Below are positions 17,890-26,105 of a DNA stretch of 64,000 nucleotides, in pieces. Within the stretch, counting starts at the first letter, position 1. Each line of letters opens with the position of its first letter. Under the pieces are notes generated by a model. That model was given only the letters and a program-made list of their open reading frames with translations, made no database searches and had not been told where the DNA came from. This DNA comes from Streptomyces lunaelactis (lineage in GTDB: Bacteria; Actinomycetota; Actinomycetes; Streptomycetales; Streptomycetaceae), in NCBI RefSeq assembly GCF_003054555.1, contig NZ_CP026304.1, forward strand, positions 2,356,001-2,420,000, in the 5' to 3' direction. The position numbers were made by a program, and so were the translations under genes.

Positions 17890-18705
17890 CTAGCAGGCCT
17901 GCCGCCAGACCCCCAGTTCGTACTTCTTCAGCATCGAGCTGAGCTTCAGGCTGCGGGCCCGGGGGCAGAACTCCGCGGTCTTCAACTCGTACTCGACATG
18001 GAAGACCGCCTTGCCCGCCTCGATGAACGGGGTCATCTCCTCGCACTCGTCGTACTCGGCGCACTGTTCGTTGACCGCGAAGTCGAAGTCGCCCACCAGC
18101 TGCGGGATCTGGTCGAGGTCGTTCTTCAGGCCGACGGCCATGCCCCGGTCGTGGGCGAGGCGCGCGATCAGACGGTTGTAGCGGAGCTGGTCGGCGGCGG
18201 TGATGCGGAAGCCGGTGGGGTTGGCGTACGCGTCCATGTTGTCGGGCTCGACCGCGTCGAAGCCCTTGGCCCGGCACATGTCGATGCGTTCGGCCATCAG
18301 GGGTTCGAGGATGTCGGTTCGGCGGATGTCGAGCCAGCGCTCGCCCTCCCAGCCGTTGCCGCGGCCGAGGAGCGCCTTGGGGAACTTCGCGGCGTCGGGG
18401 CGGAAGTCCTCCCAGGCGCCGGTGGAGAGATAGCAGATGACCTTGCGCCCCCGGCGGTGCAGATCGTCGACGGCGGACTTCGGGTGGTTGAAGCCGTCGA
18501 TGTCGTACACCGGTACGTCCACGGTCGGGTCGAGCCGGCCGCTGAGCTGCCACTGCCAGGCCACTCCCGGCTCCGGCAGCCAGCGCTCGGCGGACGGCCT
18601 CGGATCCGTCTGGTCCGGCGCCTCGTGCGGCTCGTTCCGCTCCGGGGCGGTGCAGCCCGCCAGTACGAGCAGGAGCAGCGCGAGCAGCAGGGGGACACGT
18701 CTCAC
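17890..18705 (-). CDS. GH114-type endo-alpha-1,4-polygalactosaminidase, lipoprotein
   Basis: Predicted secreted glycosidase (DUF297/TM1410, GH114) that cleaves alpha-1,4-linked galactosamine polymers in characterised relatives. Signal peptide with lipobox LVLAGC, so Cys17 is probably lipidated and the enzyme anchored outside. TIM-barrel marks: VPVYDIDGFNHPKSAV, KVICYLSTGAWEDFRPD, and the acid pair in GFDAVEPDNMDAY. The start GTG overlaps the TGA of the spherulin-like gene (GTGA), so both are made together. Confidence 0.9.
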   Translation of the reverse strand: MRRVPLLLALLLLVLAGCTAPERNEPHEAPDQTDPRPSAERWLPEPGVAWQWQLSGRLDPTVDVPVYDIDGFNHPKSAVDDLHRRGRKVICYLSTGAWEDFRPDAAKFPKALLGRGNGWEGERWLDIRRTDILEPLMAERIDMCRAKGFDAVEPDNMDAYANPTGFRITAADQLRYNRLIARLAHDRGMAVGLKNDLDQIPQLVGDFDFAVNEQCAEYDECEEMTPFIEAGKAVFHVEYELKTAEFCPRARSLKLSSMLKKYELGVWRQAC

Positions 18706-19334
18706 CGGGCGGGCTCCAGGGCGTGGGGAAGGGTGCCCCAGGGGTGCGCCCCGGTACCGGGGACCAGACAGTGGACGGCCGCGGCGGCGCGGGCGTTGGG
18801 CGGGGCGGCGTAGATGAGATGGCAGAAGCGTTCGGGCGGGTGGGCAGCGGTCCAGAGCGGGAGGACGAGGTCGCGGTAGGTGTCCCAGGGGCCCTCGAAC
18901 GTGACCAGCAGCTCGGCGAGTTGAGCATAGCCGGGGTCGGGGTGGACGCCGTGGTTGAGGACGAGGGTGCGGGCGCCGGCCGCGCGGGCGGCGACGGTGA
19001 GGCGGCGGTAGTGGGGCAGCGCGCCGGGTTCCGCGGACACCTGGTCGAGGAAGGCCCCGTCCGCGCCGTACCAGTCACGGTGGCGCAGCAGATCGTGCAC
19101 GACGGCGGAGTGCGGGCGGCGGGCGTAGTCGGTGTCGGCGTAGCCGAGGACGCGCACCCCGGCGGCGCGCAGCCGCTCCGCGACCGCCGCGAAGGCCGGA
19201 TCGGGGGCGGTGCCGGGGCCGTCGGCCGGGTTGAGCACCACGCCGTAGAGCCGGGGCGCTGCGGCGACGACGGCGTCCCAGGCGTCGGGGCGCTCGGCGG
19301 GGTGCTCGTAGTAGGGCACCAGCAGGGTCTTCAC
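18702..19334 (-). CDS. Spherulin-4 / GH135 (Sph3)-like hydrolase
   Basis: 210 residues of the spherulation-specific family 4, whose fungal member Sph3 (GH135) hydrolyses galactosaminogalactan. Seen: LLVPYYEHP, GVVLNPADGPG, LGYADTDYARRP, YGADGAFLDQVSAEP, LVLNHGVHPDPGY and VTFEGPWDTY, the usual order of acidic and glycine motifs. No signal peptide is evident, so export is uncertain. The GTG start overlaps an upstream in-frame TGA that now closes only a short open stretch. Confidence 0.88.
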   Translation of the reverse strand: MKTLLVPYYEHPAERPDAWDAVVAAAPRLYGVVLNPADGPGTAPDPAFAAVAERLRAAGVRVLGYADTDYARRPHSAVVHDLLRHRDWYGADGAFLDQVSAEPGALPHYRRLTVAARAAGARTLVLNHGVHPDPGYAQLAELLVTFEGPWDTYRDLVLPLWTAAHPPERFCHLIYAAPPNARAAAAVHCLVPGTGAHPWGTLPHALEPAR

Positions 19335-19507
19335 GGAAGGCTTCCTCCGTCGCGGTGGGCGGTCGCACGGCCCAGCAGACCACAGACCCGGGCGGCCGGC
19401 AGCACCGCCGTGACAGCCGCGCTGCCGAGGCCGACGAGACGGGGGCTGCCCGTCCCGGTAGGGGCGAGACCGCGGTGCGACCGCACGACATCTGGTCGGC
19501 GGCGGGC
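19331..19507 (-). pseudogene. Relic 3' end of a gene formerly coupled to the spherulin-like gene
   Basis: Fifty-eight open codons on the minus strand end in a TGA that overlaps the GTG of the next gene. They follow, in the same frame, the stop of the short gene upstream. The last 37 residues (from PRLVGLGSAAVTAVLPAARV on) look like a membrane helix plus a short tail. A coupled stop without a start upstream suggests that the body of a gene was deleted. Inference from layout only. Confidence 0.45.
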
Positions 19508-19837
19508 TCAGGCGGGGAGCCTGAGCGTGACCGCCGACTGGAGCAGCTCCGGTGATGTCCAGGCCGAGCGCGCTCCCGCGTACGCGGCCCCGAACACGGC
19601 GGTGCCCAGGAAGAGTTGCTTCACGCGCACCGTCCGGTACGGCACCCCGGTGTCCTTCAGCTCCGCGACGATCGCGCCGACCGCGCCGCCTCCGTCGTCG
19701 ACGACGAGCACGGTCAGATCGATGCGCGGCGCGGGCGCCGCGGCGGCTGCCCCCGCCGCCGGTACGGCCGTGGCCGGCATTCCGGCGGCCAGTGCCACCG
19801 CGGCCGCCCTGCCCGCGCGCAGTCCGTGGAACCCCAT
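19508..19837 (-). pseudogene. Truncated secreted protein, possible remnant of an Agd3-like deacetylase
   Basis: 109 residues with a strong binding site (GAGGGGGG before the ATG), an Ala-rich signal sequence and then DLTVLVVDDGGGAVGAI and TGVPYRTVRV. That beginning resembles the N-terminus of large secreted Agd3-like polysaccharide deacetylases, but the following 37 residues do not continue it and the frame stops. It may be an internal deletion joining the first and last parts of a long gene. Placement upstream of GH114/GH135 genes supports this; it could also be a small secreted protein in its own right. Confidence 0.45.
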
Positions 19838-20112
19838 GGTTTCCCCCCTCGCACGAAGCCCCGGCACCCGGAAAATGCGGAGGACCTGTGCAGATGACGC
19901 AAAGAAGCCCCTCGCCCCCTTGCCCGAATGACGCGAGTGTGACTCAGGTCTCGCCGGAGTTCGGGGCAAACGTGAAAGAGACGCCACGGATGAGTGAACT
20001 GCCGCCGCCGTGAGCGATACATGCGGCCGCGCGTAGGCTCTTGTCCGGCGTGGGATGTCGATCCATCCCCTTCTACGGCCCCGGAACTCAACGGAAGCGA
20101 GATTTCACCACC
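19838..20112. other. Divergent intergenic region before pepA
   Basis: 275 bp between two divergent genes. It contains the leader of pepA (GGAAGCGAGA about 10-20 bp before the GTG). No operator or stable hairpin was recognised. Confidence 0.4.
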
Positions 20113-21657
20113 GTGACTGCTCTCACTCTCAGCACTGCCGGAGCGGCGACGCTGCGCGCAGACGCCCTCGTCGTCGGCGTCGCGAAGGGCTCCAGGGCCC
20201 CGGTCGTCGCGCCGGGCGCAGAGGCCGTGGACAAGGCGTTCGACGGCAAGCTCGCCGCGATCCTGGAGACCCTCGGTGCCACCGGTGCCGAGGGCGAAAT
20301 CACCAAGCTCCCCGCGCCGTCCGGCCTCAGGACACCGGTCGTCCTCGCGGTCGGGCTCGGCCCCGTACCCGAGAAGGACCAGGCGTACGGCGCCGAGTCG
20401 CTGCGCCGTGCCGCGGGCGCCGCGGCCCGTGCGCTGACCGGTTCGAAGAAGGCCGCGTTCGCCCTGCCGGTCGAGGCGGCCGAGGACGCGGAGGCCATCG
20501 CGGAGGGCGCGCTGCTCGGCGCGTACGCCTTCACCGCCTACCAGGGCGGCGAGAAGGATGCGAAGAACGGCAAGGACGGCACCGGCAATGGCGTGAAGCT
20601 GCCGCTCGCCGAGGTCGCCCTGCTCGGCGCCAAACCGCGCGACAAGGCGTTCAAGGCCGCGGCCGAGCGCGCGATCGCGCTGACCGAGGAGATCAACCGC
20701 GCCCGCGACCTGATCAACACCCCGCCGAACGACCTCTACCCCGAGTCCTTCGCCGCCGTGGCCACCGCCGCCGGCAAGGAGCACGGCATCAAGGTGCAGG
20801 TCTTCGACGAGAAGGCACTGGCCAAGGGCGGCTTCGGCGGCATCCTCGGCGTCGGCCAGGGTTCGCAGAACCCGCCCCGCCTGGTGAAGCTCACCTACAC
20901 CCACTCCAAGGCGGCCAAGACCCTGGCGCTGGTGGGCAAGGGCATCACCTACGACTCGGGCGGCATCTCGCTGAAGCCGGCCGGCCACAACGAGACGATG
21001 AAGTGCGACATGAGCGGCGCGGCCGCCGTGTTCGCCGCCGTCGTCGCGGCCGCCCGCCTGGGCCTCGCGGTCAACGTCACCGGCTGGCTCGCGCTGGCCG
21101 AGAACATGCCGTCCGGTTCGGCCACCCGCCCCGGTGACGTACTGCGCATGTACAGCGGCAAGACGGTCGAGGTGCTCAACACCGACGCGGAGGGCCGCCT
21201 GGTGCTGGGCGACGCGCTCACCAGGGCCTGTGAGGAGAACCCGGACGCGATCGTCGACGTCGCGACGCTGACCGGCGCGATGGTGATGGCGCTGGGCAAT
21301 CGCACCTTCGGCATCATGTCGAACGACGACGCCTTCCGTACCTCGATCCACGAGATCGCGGAGGAGGTCGGCGAGCAGTCCTGGCCGATGCCGCTCCCCA
21401 CCGAGCTGCGCAAGGGCATGGACTCGCCGACCGCCGACATCGCCAACATGGGTGAGCGGATGGGCGGCGGCCTGGTGGCCGGTCTGTTCCTGAAGGAGTT
21501 CGTGGGCGAGGGCATCACCTGGGCGCACCTGGACATCGCGGGCCCGGCCTTCCACGAGGGTGCGCCGTTCGGCTACACCCCCAAGGGCGGCACGGGGTCC
21601 GCGATCCGCACTCTGGTCAAGCTCGCCGAGCGCACCGCCGCGGGTGACCTGGGCTGA
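20113..21657 (+). CDS. pepA: Leucyl aminopeptidase PepA (M17)
   Basis: Cytosolic two-metal exopeptidase, hexameric in the family. 514 residues. The catalytic domain has the metal and active-site segments VGKGITYDSGGISLKP and MKCDMSGAAAV, and the M17 signature NTDAEGRLVLGDAL. The N-terminal 170 residues form the usual regulatory domain, with a Lys/Asp/Gly-rich insertion (GGEKDAKNGKDGTGNG). GTG at 20113 (VTALTLSTAG) chosen; the frame extends upstream without family similarity. Confidence 0.96.
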   Translation: MTALTLSTAGAATLRADALVVGVAKGSRAPVVAPGAEAVDKAFDGKLAAILETLGATGAEGEITKLPAPSGLRTPVVLAVGLGPVPEKDQAYGAESLRRAAGAAARALTGSKKAAFALPVEAAEDAEAIAEGALLGAYAFTAYQGGEKDAKNGKDGTGNGVKLPLAEVALLGAKPRDKAFKAAAERAIALTEEINRARDLINTPPNDLYPESFAAVATAAGKEHGIKVQVFDEKALAKGGFGGILGVGQGSQNPPRLVKLTYTHSKAAKTLALVGKGITYDSGGISLKPAGHNETMKCDMSGAAAVFAAVVAAARLGLAVNVTGWLALAENMPSGSATRPGDVLRMYSGKTVEVLNTDAEGRLVLGDALTRACEENPDAIVDVATLTGAMVMALGNRTFGIMSNDDAFRTSIHEIAEEVGEQSWPMPLPTELRKGMDSPTADIANMGERMGGGLVAGLFLKEFVGEGITWAHLDIAGPAFHEGAPFGYTPKGGTGSAIRTLVKLAERTAAGDLG

Positions 21658-21673
21658 GGCCTGCGTCACGTAA

Positions 21674-21711
21674 GGGACCCGGAGGCCCGTGGTAAACCGG
21701 CCCCGGGTCCC
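21674..21711 (+). terminator. Terminator after pepA
   Basis: GGGACCCGG and CCGGGTCCC pair perfectly across 20 bases that can fold further, 17 bp after the stop. Confidence 0.65.
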
Positions 21712-21851
21712 GCCTTCCGGCAACAAGTGCGAAGATGGGTTCTCGGCAGGACAGGGCCCCCACCACAGGGCCGAAAATACAGCGGCCGAACACCAGCCGC
21801 CGACCGGCCATCGAGGACCGGCGACCGGCGCACATGCATGGAGGACGTGAC

Positions 21852-23240
21852 GTGGCGAACGACGCCAGCACCGTTTTCGACCTAGTGATCCTCGGCGGTG
21901 GTAGCGGCGGTTACGCTGCGGCGCTGCGTGGAGCTCAGCTGGGCCTGGACGTCGCCCTGATCGAGAAGGGCAAGGTCGGCGGTACCTGCCTGCACAACGG
22001 ATGTATCCCCACGAAGGCTCTGCTGCACGCCGGCGAGATCGCCGACCAGGCTCGTGAGGCCGGCCAGTTCGGCGTCAGGGCCACCTTCGAGGGCATCGAC
22101 ATCGAGGCCGTCCATAAGTACAAGGACGAGGTGATCAGCGGCCTGTACAAGGGTCTCCAGGGTCTGATCGCCTCCCGCAAGGTCACCTACATCGAGGGTG
22201 AGGGCCGGCTGTCCTCCCCCACCTCCGTCGACGTGGGCGGCCAGCGTGTGCAGGGCCGCCACGTCCTCCTCGCGACCGGCTCCGTGCCGAAGTCGCTGCC
22301 GGGCCTGGAGATCGACGGCAACCGCATCATCTCCTCGGACCACGCGCTGACGCTGGACCGCGTCCCGCAGTCCGCGATCGTGCTGGGCGGCGGCGTCATC
22401 GGCGTCGAGTTCGCCTCCGCGTGGAAGTCCTTCGGCACCGACGTCACCGTCATCGAGGGTCTGAAGCACCTGGTCCCGGTCGAGGACGAGAGCAGCTCGA
22501 AGCTGCTTGAGCGCGCGTTCCGCAAACGCGGCATCAAGTTCAACCTGGGCACCTTCTTCCAGAAGGCCGAGTACACCCAGGACGGCATCCGCGTCACCCT
22601 CGCCGACGGCAAGACCTTCGACGCCGAGGTGCTGCTGGTCGCCGTCGGCCGCGGCCCGGTCTCCGCCGGTCTCGGCTACGAGGAGCAGGGCGTCGCGATG
22701 GACCGCGGCTATGTCCTGGTCGACGAGTACATGCAGACCAATGTGCCCACGATCTCGGCGGTCGGCGACCTCGTCCCGACGCTCCAGCTCGCGCACGTCG
22801 GCTTCGCCGAGGGCATCCTCGTGGCGGAGCGCCTGGCAGGTCTCAAGCCCGTTCCGATCGACTACGACGGTGTGCCGCGGGTGACGTACTGCCACCCGGA
22901 GGTCGCGTCCGTCGGTATCACCGAGGCCAAGGCCAAGGAGATCTACGGAGCGGACAAGGTCGTCGCTCTGAAGTACAACCTCGCGGGCAACGGCAAGAGC
23001 AAGATCCTCAAGACCGCGGGCGAGATCAAGCTCGTCCAGGTCAAGGACGGTGCCGTGGTCGGCGTCCACATGGTCGGTGACCGTATGGGCGAGCAGGTCG
23101 GCGAGGCTCAGCTGATCTACAACTGGGAGGCACTGCCGGCCGAGGTCGCGCAGCTCATCCACGCGCACCCGACGCAGAGCGAGGCGCTCGGCGAGGCCCA
23201 CCTGGCCCTGGCCGGCAAGCCGCTGCACTCCCACGACTAG
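21852..23240 (+). CDS. lpdA: Dihydrolipoyl dehydrogenase (E3)
   Basis: FAD enzyme that reoxidises the lipoyl arms of pyruvate and 2-oxoglutarate dehydrogenase complexes and reduces NAD. 462 residues. FAD-binding VILGGGSGGYAAAL, redox disulfide GGTCLHNGCIPTKALLH, NAD-binding IVLGGGVIGVEFAS, and the C-terminal catalytic His-Glu pair in HAHPTQSEALGEAH. GTG start with GGAGG about eight bases before it. sucB follows after 53 bp, so the two are one operon. Confidence 0.97.
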   Translation: MANDASTVFDLVILGGGSGGYAAALRGAQLGLDVALIEKGKVGGTCLHNGCIPTKALLHAGEIADQAREAGQFGVRATFEGIDIEAVHKYKDEVISGLYKGLQGLIASRKVTYIEGEGRLSSPTSVDVGGQRVQGRHVLLATGSVPKSLPGLEIDGNRIISSDHALTLDRVPQSAIVLGGGVIGVEFASAWKSFGTDVTVIEGLKHLVPVEDESSSKLLERAFRKRGIKFNLGTFFQKAEYTQDGIRVTLADGKTFDAEVLLVAVGRGPVSAGLGYEEQGVAMDRGYVLVDEYMQTNVPTISAVGDLVPTLQLAHVGFAEGILVAERLAGLKPVPIDYDGVPRVTYCHPEVASVGITEAKAKEIYGADKVVALKYNLAGNGKSKILKTAGEIKLVQVKDGAVVGVHMVGDRMGEQVGEAQLIYNWEALPAEVAQLIHAHPTQSEALGEAHLALAGKPLHSHD

Positions 23241-23293
23241 TAGTCCAGGGCGCGACGACCACTTCCGCACATTCGTAAGGAGCAACTGAAACC

Positions 23294-25078
23294 ATGGCGG
23301 TTTCCGTAACCCTTCCGGCGCTCGGCGAGAGCGTCACCGAGGGCACTGTCACCCGCTGGCTGAAGGCCGAGGGAGAGCGCGTCGAGGCCGACGAGCCGCT
23401 GCTCGAGGTGTCGACCGACAAGGTCGACACCGAGATCCCCGCCCCGGCCGCCGGCATCCTCGCGTCCATCAAGGTCGCCGAGGACGAGACTGTCGAGGTC
23501 GGCGCCGAGCTGGCCATCATCGACGACGGCACCGGTGCTCCGGCTGCCGCCGCGGCCGAGACCGTGGTGGCTCAGCCCCCCGCCGCTCCGGCTCCGGTCG
23601 CCGAGGCCCCCGCGGCCCCGGCTCCGGCCGCCGCGCCCGCTCCGGCCCCCGTTCCGGCCGCTGCCCCCGCGGGCGGCGCCACCGGTACGGACGTTGTCCT
23701 CCCCGCGCTCGGCGAGAGCGTCACCGAGGGCACCGTCACCCGCTGGCTCAAGGAGGTCGGCGAGGAGGTCGCGGAGGACGAGCCGCTGCTCGAGGTCTCC
23801 ACGGACAAGGTCGACACCGAGATCCCCTCCCCCACCGCCGGCGTGCTGCTCGAGATCGTGGTCGGCGAGGACGAGACGGCCGAGGTCGGCGCCAGGCTCG
23901 CAGTGATCGGCGCCCCGGGTACCGCTCCTGCCGCCGCGCCCGCTCCGGCTGCCCCGGCCCCCGCCGCCGCTCCGGCTCCGGCCCCGGTCGCTGCTGCTCC
24001 GGCTCCGGCTGCCCCTGCGGCTCCCGCGGCCCCGGCCGCGCCTGCTGCTCCGGCCGCTCCGGTCGCCGCTCCGGCGCCCGCCCCGGCTCCGGTTGCCGCT
24101 CCGGCTCCGCTCACCCCGGCCCCGGTGGCTCCGGCCGCCCCCGCCGGTGACGACGGCGCGTACGTGACCCCCCTGGTCCGTAAGCTCGCCGCCGAGAACG
24201 GCGTGGACCTGGCCGCGGTCAAGGGAAGCGGCGTCGGTGGCCGGATCCGCAAGCAGGACGTCATCGCCGCCGCGGAGGCCGCCAAGGCCGCCGCCAAGGC
24301 GCCCGTCGCCGCTGCTCCGGCGGCCGCTTCGAAGGCCCCGGCCCTCGAGGCGTCCCCGCTGCGCGGGCAGACGGTCAAGATGACCCGCATGCGCAAGGTC
24401 ATCGGCGACAACATGATGAGGGCGCTGCACTCGCAGGCCCAGCTGACCTCGGTCGTCGAGGTCGACATCACCAAGCTGATGAAGCTGCGCAACCAGGCGA
24501 AGAACGCCTTCGCCGCCCGTGAGGGCGTCAAGCTGTCCCCGATGCCGTTCTTCGTCAGGGCCGCGGCCCAGGCGCTGAAGGCCCACCCGGTCATCAACGC
24601 CCGGATCAACGAGGACGAGGGCACGATCACCTACTTCGACACCGAGAACATCGGTATCGCGGTGGACTCCGAGAAGGGTCTGATGACCCCGGTCATCAAG
24701 GGTGCGGGCGACCTCAACATCGCCGGTATCTCGAAGAAGACCGCGGAGCTCGCGGGCGCGGTCCGCGCCAGCAAGATCACCCCGGACGACCTGGCCGGCG
24801 CGACCTTCACGATCAGCAACACCGGCTCGCGCGGTGCACTGTTCGACACGGTCATCGTCCCGCCGAACCAGGCCGCCATCCTGGGCATCGGCGCCACCGT
24901 CAAGCGTCCGGCGGTCATCGAGACCGCCGAGGGCACCGTCATCGGCGTCCGCGACATGACGTACCTGGCTCTCTCCTACGACCACCGCCTGGTGGACGGC
25001 GCCGACGCGGCCCGCTACCTGACGGCCGTCAAGGCGATCCTGGAGGCCGGCGAGTTCGAGGTCGAGCTCGGCCTGTAG
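23294..25078 (+). CDS. sucB: Dihydrolipoyl acyltransferase E2 (SucB/AceF)
   Basis: Core of the 2-oxoacid dehydrogenase complex. Two lipoyl domains, each with the lipoylation lysine in [10 protein letters not shown] (about residues 43 and 178), joined by long Ala/Pro linkers; an E3/E1-binding domain ([20 protein letters not shown]); and a catalytic domain ending in [16 protein letters not shown] with the active-site His and Asp. 594 residues. Actinobacteria commonly share one E2 between AceE and the 2-oxoglutarate decarboxylase, so either name may apply. AAGGAG lies about 10 bp before the ATG. Confidence 0.96.
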   Translation: MAVSVTLPALGESVTEGTVTRWLKAEGERVEADEPLLEVSTDKVDTEIPAPAAGILASIKVAEDETVEVGAELAIIDDGTGAPAAAAAETVVAQPPAAPAPVAEAPAAPAPAAAPAPAPVPAAAPAGGATGTDVVLPALGESVTEGTVTRWLKEVGEEVAEDEPLLEVSTDKVDTEIPSPTAGVLLEIVVGEDETAEVGARLAVIGAPGTAPAAAPAPAAPAPAAAPAPAPVAAAPAPAAPAAPAAPAAPAAPAAPVAAPAPAPAPVAAPAPLTPAPVAPAAPAGDDGAYVTPLVRKLAAENGVDLAAVKGSGVGGRIRKQDVIAAAEAAKAAAKAPVAAAPAAASKAPALEASPLRGQTVKMTRMRKVIGDNMMRALHSQAQLTSVVEVDITKLMKLRNQAKNAFAAREGVKLSPMPFFVRAAAQALKAHPVINARINEDEGTITYFDTENIGIAVDSEKGLMTPVIKGAGDLNIAGISKKTAELAGAVRASKITPDDLAGATFTISNTGSRGALFDTVIVPPNQAAILGIGATVKRPAVIETAEGTVIGVRDMTYLALSYDHRLVDGADAARYLTAVKAILEAGEFEVELGL

Positions 25079-25090
25079 GGCTCACCAGCA

Positions 25091-25138
25091 GTACGACAGT
25101 GCCCCGTCCGGAACACTCCGGGCGGGGCACTGTCGTAC
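25091..25138 (+). terminator. Terminator after sucB
   Basis: Perfect 16-bp inverted repeat (25091-25106 with 25123-25138) starting 12 bp after the sucB stop; the 16-nt loop holds a small secondary stem. Confidence 0.85.
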
Positions 25139-25228
25139 CCACGAGGCCTGTTCCGGCGCACCCTTGGGCAGCCTGCCGGTGGGCGCCGCCGTATTGTCAT
25201 TCGTGCCTGTCGCACTGGAGGAGCCCTC

Positions 25229-25852
25229 ATGACCCCGCCCGTCATCCACTCGCTGCGCGAACAGATCCGCGAGCACATCGTGGAGGGGATCGTCAGCGGC
25301 CGCTGGAAGCCGGGCGAGCGGATCGTCGAGCGGCGGATCGCCACCGAGCTGGAGGTATCCCAGACGCCGGTGCGCGAGGCGCTGCGCGAGCTGGAGAGTC
25401 TGCGGCTGATCGAGTCCGCGCCCAACAAGGGCGTACGGGTACGGAATCTCACCGCCGCCGATCTCGAGGAGAGCTACCCGGTGCGGGCCGGCCTGGAGCA
25501 GATCGCCGCCGAGCTGGCGGCCGGTCGGCTGGCCGACGACTGCTCGGCGCTGGAGCCGCATGTGGCCGCCCTCTACGAGGCGGACAGGGCCGCCGACTCG
25601 GCCGCGCAGGTGCGGCACACGGTCGGCTTCCACCGGGAGCTGGTGCGGGCCGCCGGGAACAGCGTGCTGCTGCACACCTGGGAGGGGCTCGGCATCGAGG
25701 TGTTCACGGCGCTCTCGATCCGCTGGCTCGGCACGGTGCAGAAGTCGTACGCCGAGGAGCACCAGGAGCTTGTCGAGGCCTTCCGCCGCCGTGACCCGGA
25801 GATCGGCCCGCTGGTGAAGGCCCACGTCCTGGGCTGCGCGCCGAGGGCCTGA
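25229..25852 (+). CDS. GntR-family regulator with FCD domain
   Basis: 207 residues: winged helix-turn-helix at about 1-75 (GIVSGRWKPGERI, VSQTPVREALRELESLRLI) and a helical FCD ligand domain with the metal-site histidines in VGFHRELVRAAGN and, near the end, KAHVLG. FCD regulators usually sense organic acids. It lies directly before aceE on the same strand, as pdhR does before aceEF in E. coli, and a perfect palindrome sits in the aceE promoter. GGAGGAGCC precedes the ATG. Confidence 0.93.
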   Translation: MTPPVIHSLREQIREHIVEGIVSGRWKPGERIVERRIATELEVSQTPVREALRELESLRLIESAPNKGVRVRNLTAADLEESYPVRAGLEQIAAELAAGRLADDCSALEPHVAALYEADRAADSAAQVRHTVGFHRELVRAAGNSVLLHTWEGLGIEVFTALSIRWLGTVQKSYAEEHQELVEAFRRRDPEIGPLVKAHVLGCAPRA

Positions 25853-25875
25853 CCGGGGCTCCGCGGGCGCCTGTC

Positions 25876-25923
25876 GGGGCTCCGCCCCGAACCCCGCCCC
25901 TCAATTACCGAGGGGCTGATTTG
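25876..25923. repeat. Dispersed intergenic element, copy A
   Basis: GGGGCTCCGCCCC hairpin followed by CTCAATTACCGAGGGGCTGA. The same arrangement recurs in the opposite orientation at 33821-33864 and partly at 35361-35400. Elements of this shape are widespread between Streptomyces genes; function unproven, possibly transcription ends. Confidence 0.6.
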
Positions 25924-25988
25924 CCCCGGTTCGGGGCGACACCCTGTGCCCCATTTCGCGGCACTGGATGCCAATTTCCCAGGATCTT

Positions 25989-26005
25989 TGATCGATCATC
26001 GATCA
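25989..26005. promoter_or_regulatory. Perfect 17-bp palindrome in the aceE promoter
   Basis: TGATCGAT, C, ATCGATCA: eight-base perfect arms. It overlaps a plausible -35 (TTGATC, 25988-25993) with TACAGT at 26012-26017 as -10, about 100 bp before the aceE ATG. Repressor geometry; the adjacent GntR/FCD protein is the obvious candidate to bind. Confidence 0.6.
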
Positions 26006-26105
26006 GGGACTTACAGTTGGCGCCGGGTTCACCAACCCGTCGCCCTGTCCTGCCAGGCAAGGCCCCCCTTTTCTCCACCCCCCTCCTGTCCGGAAGGCGG
26101 CGATC

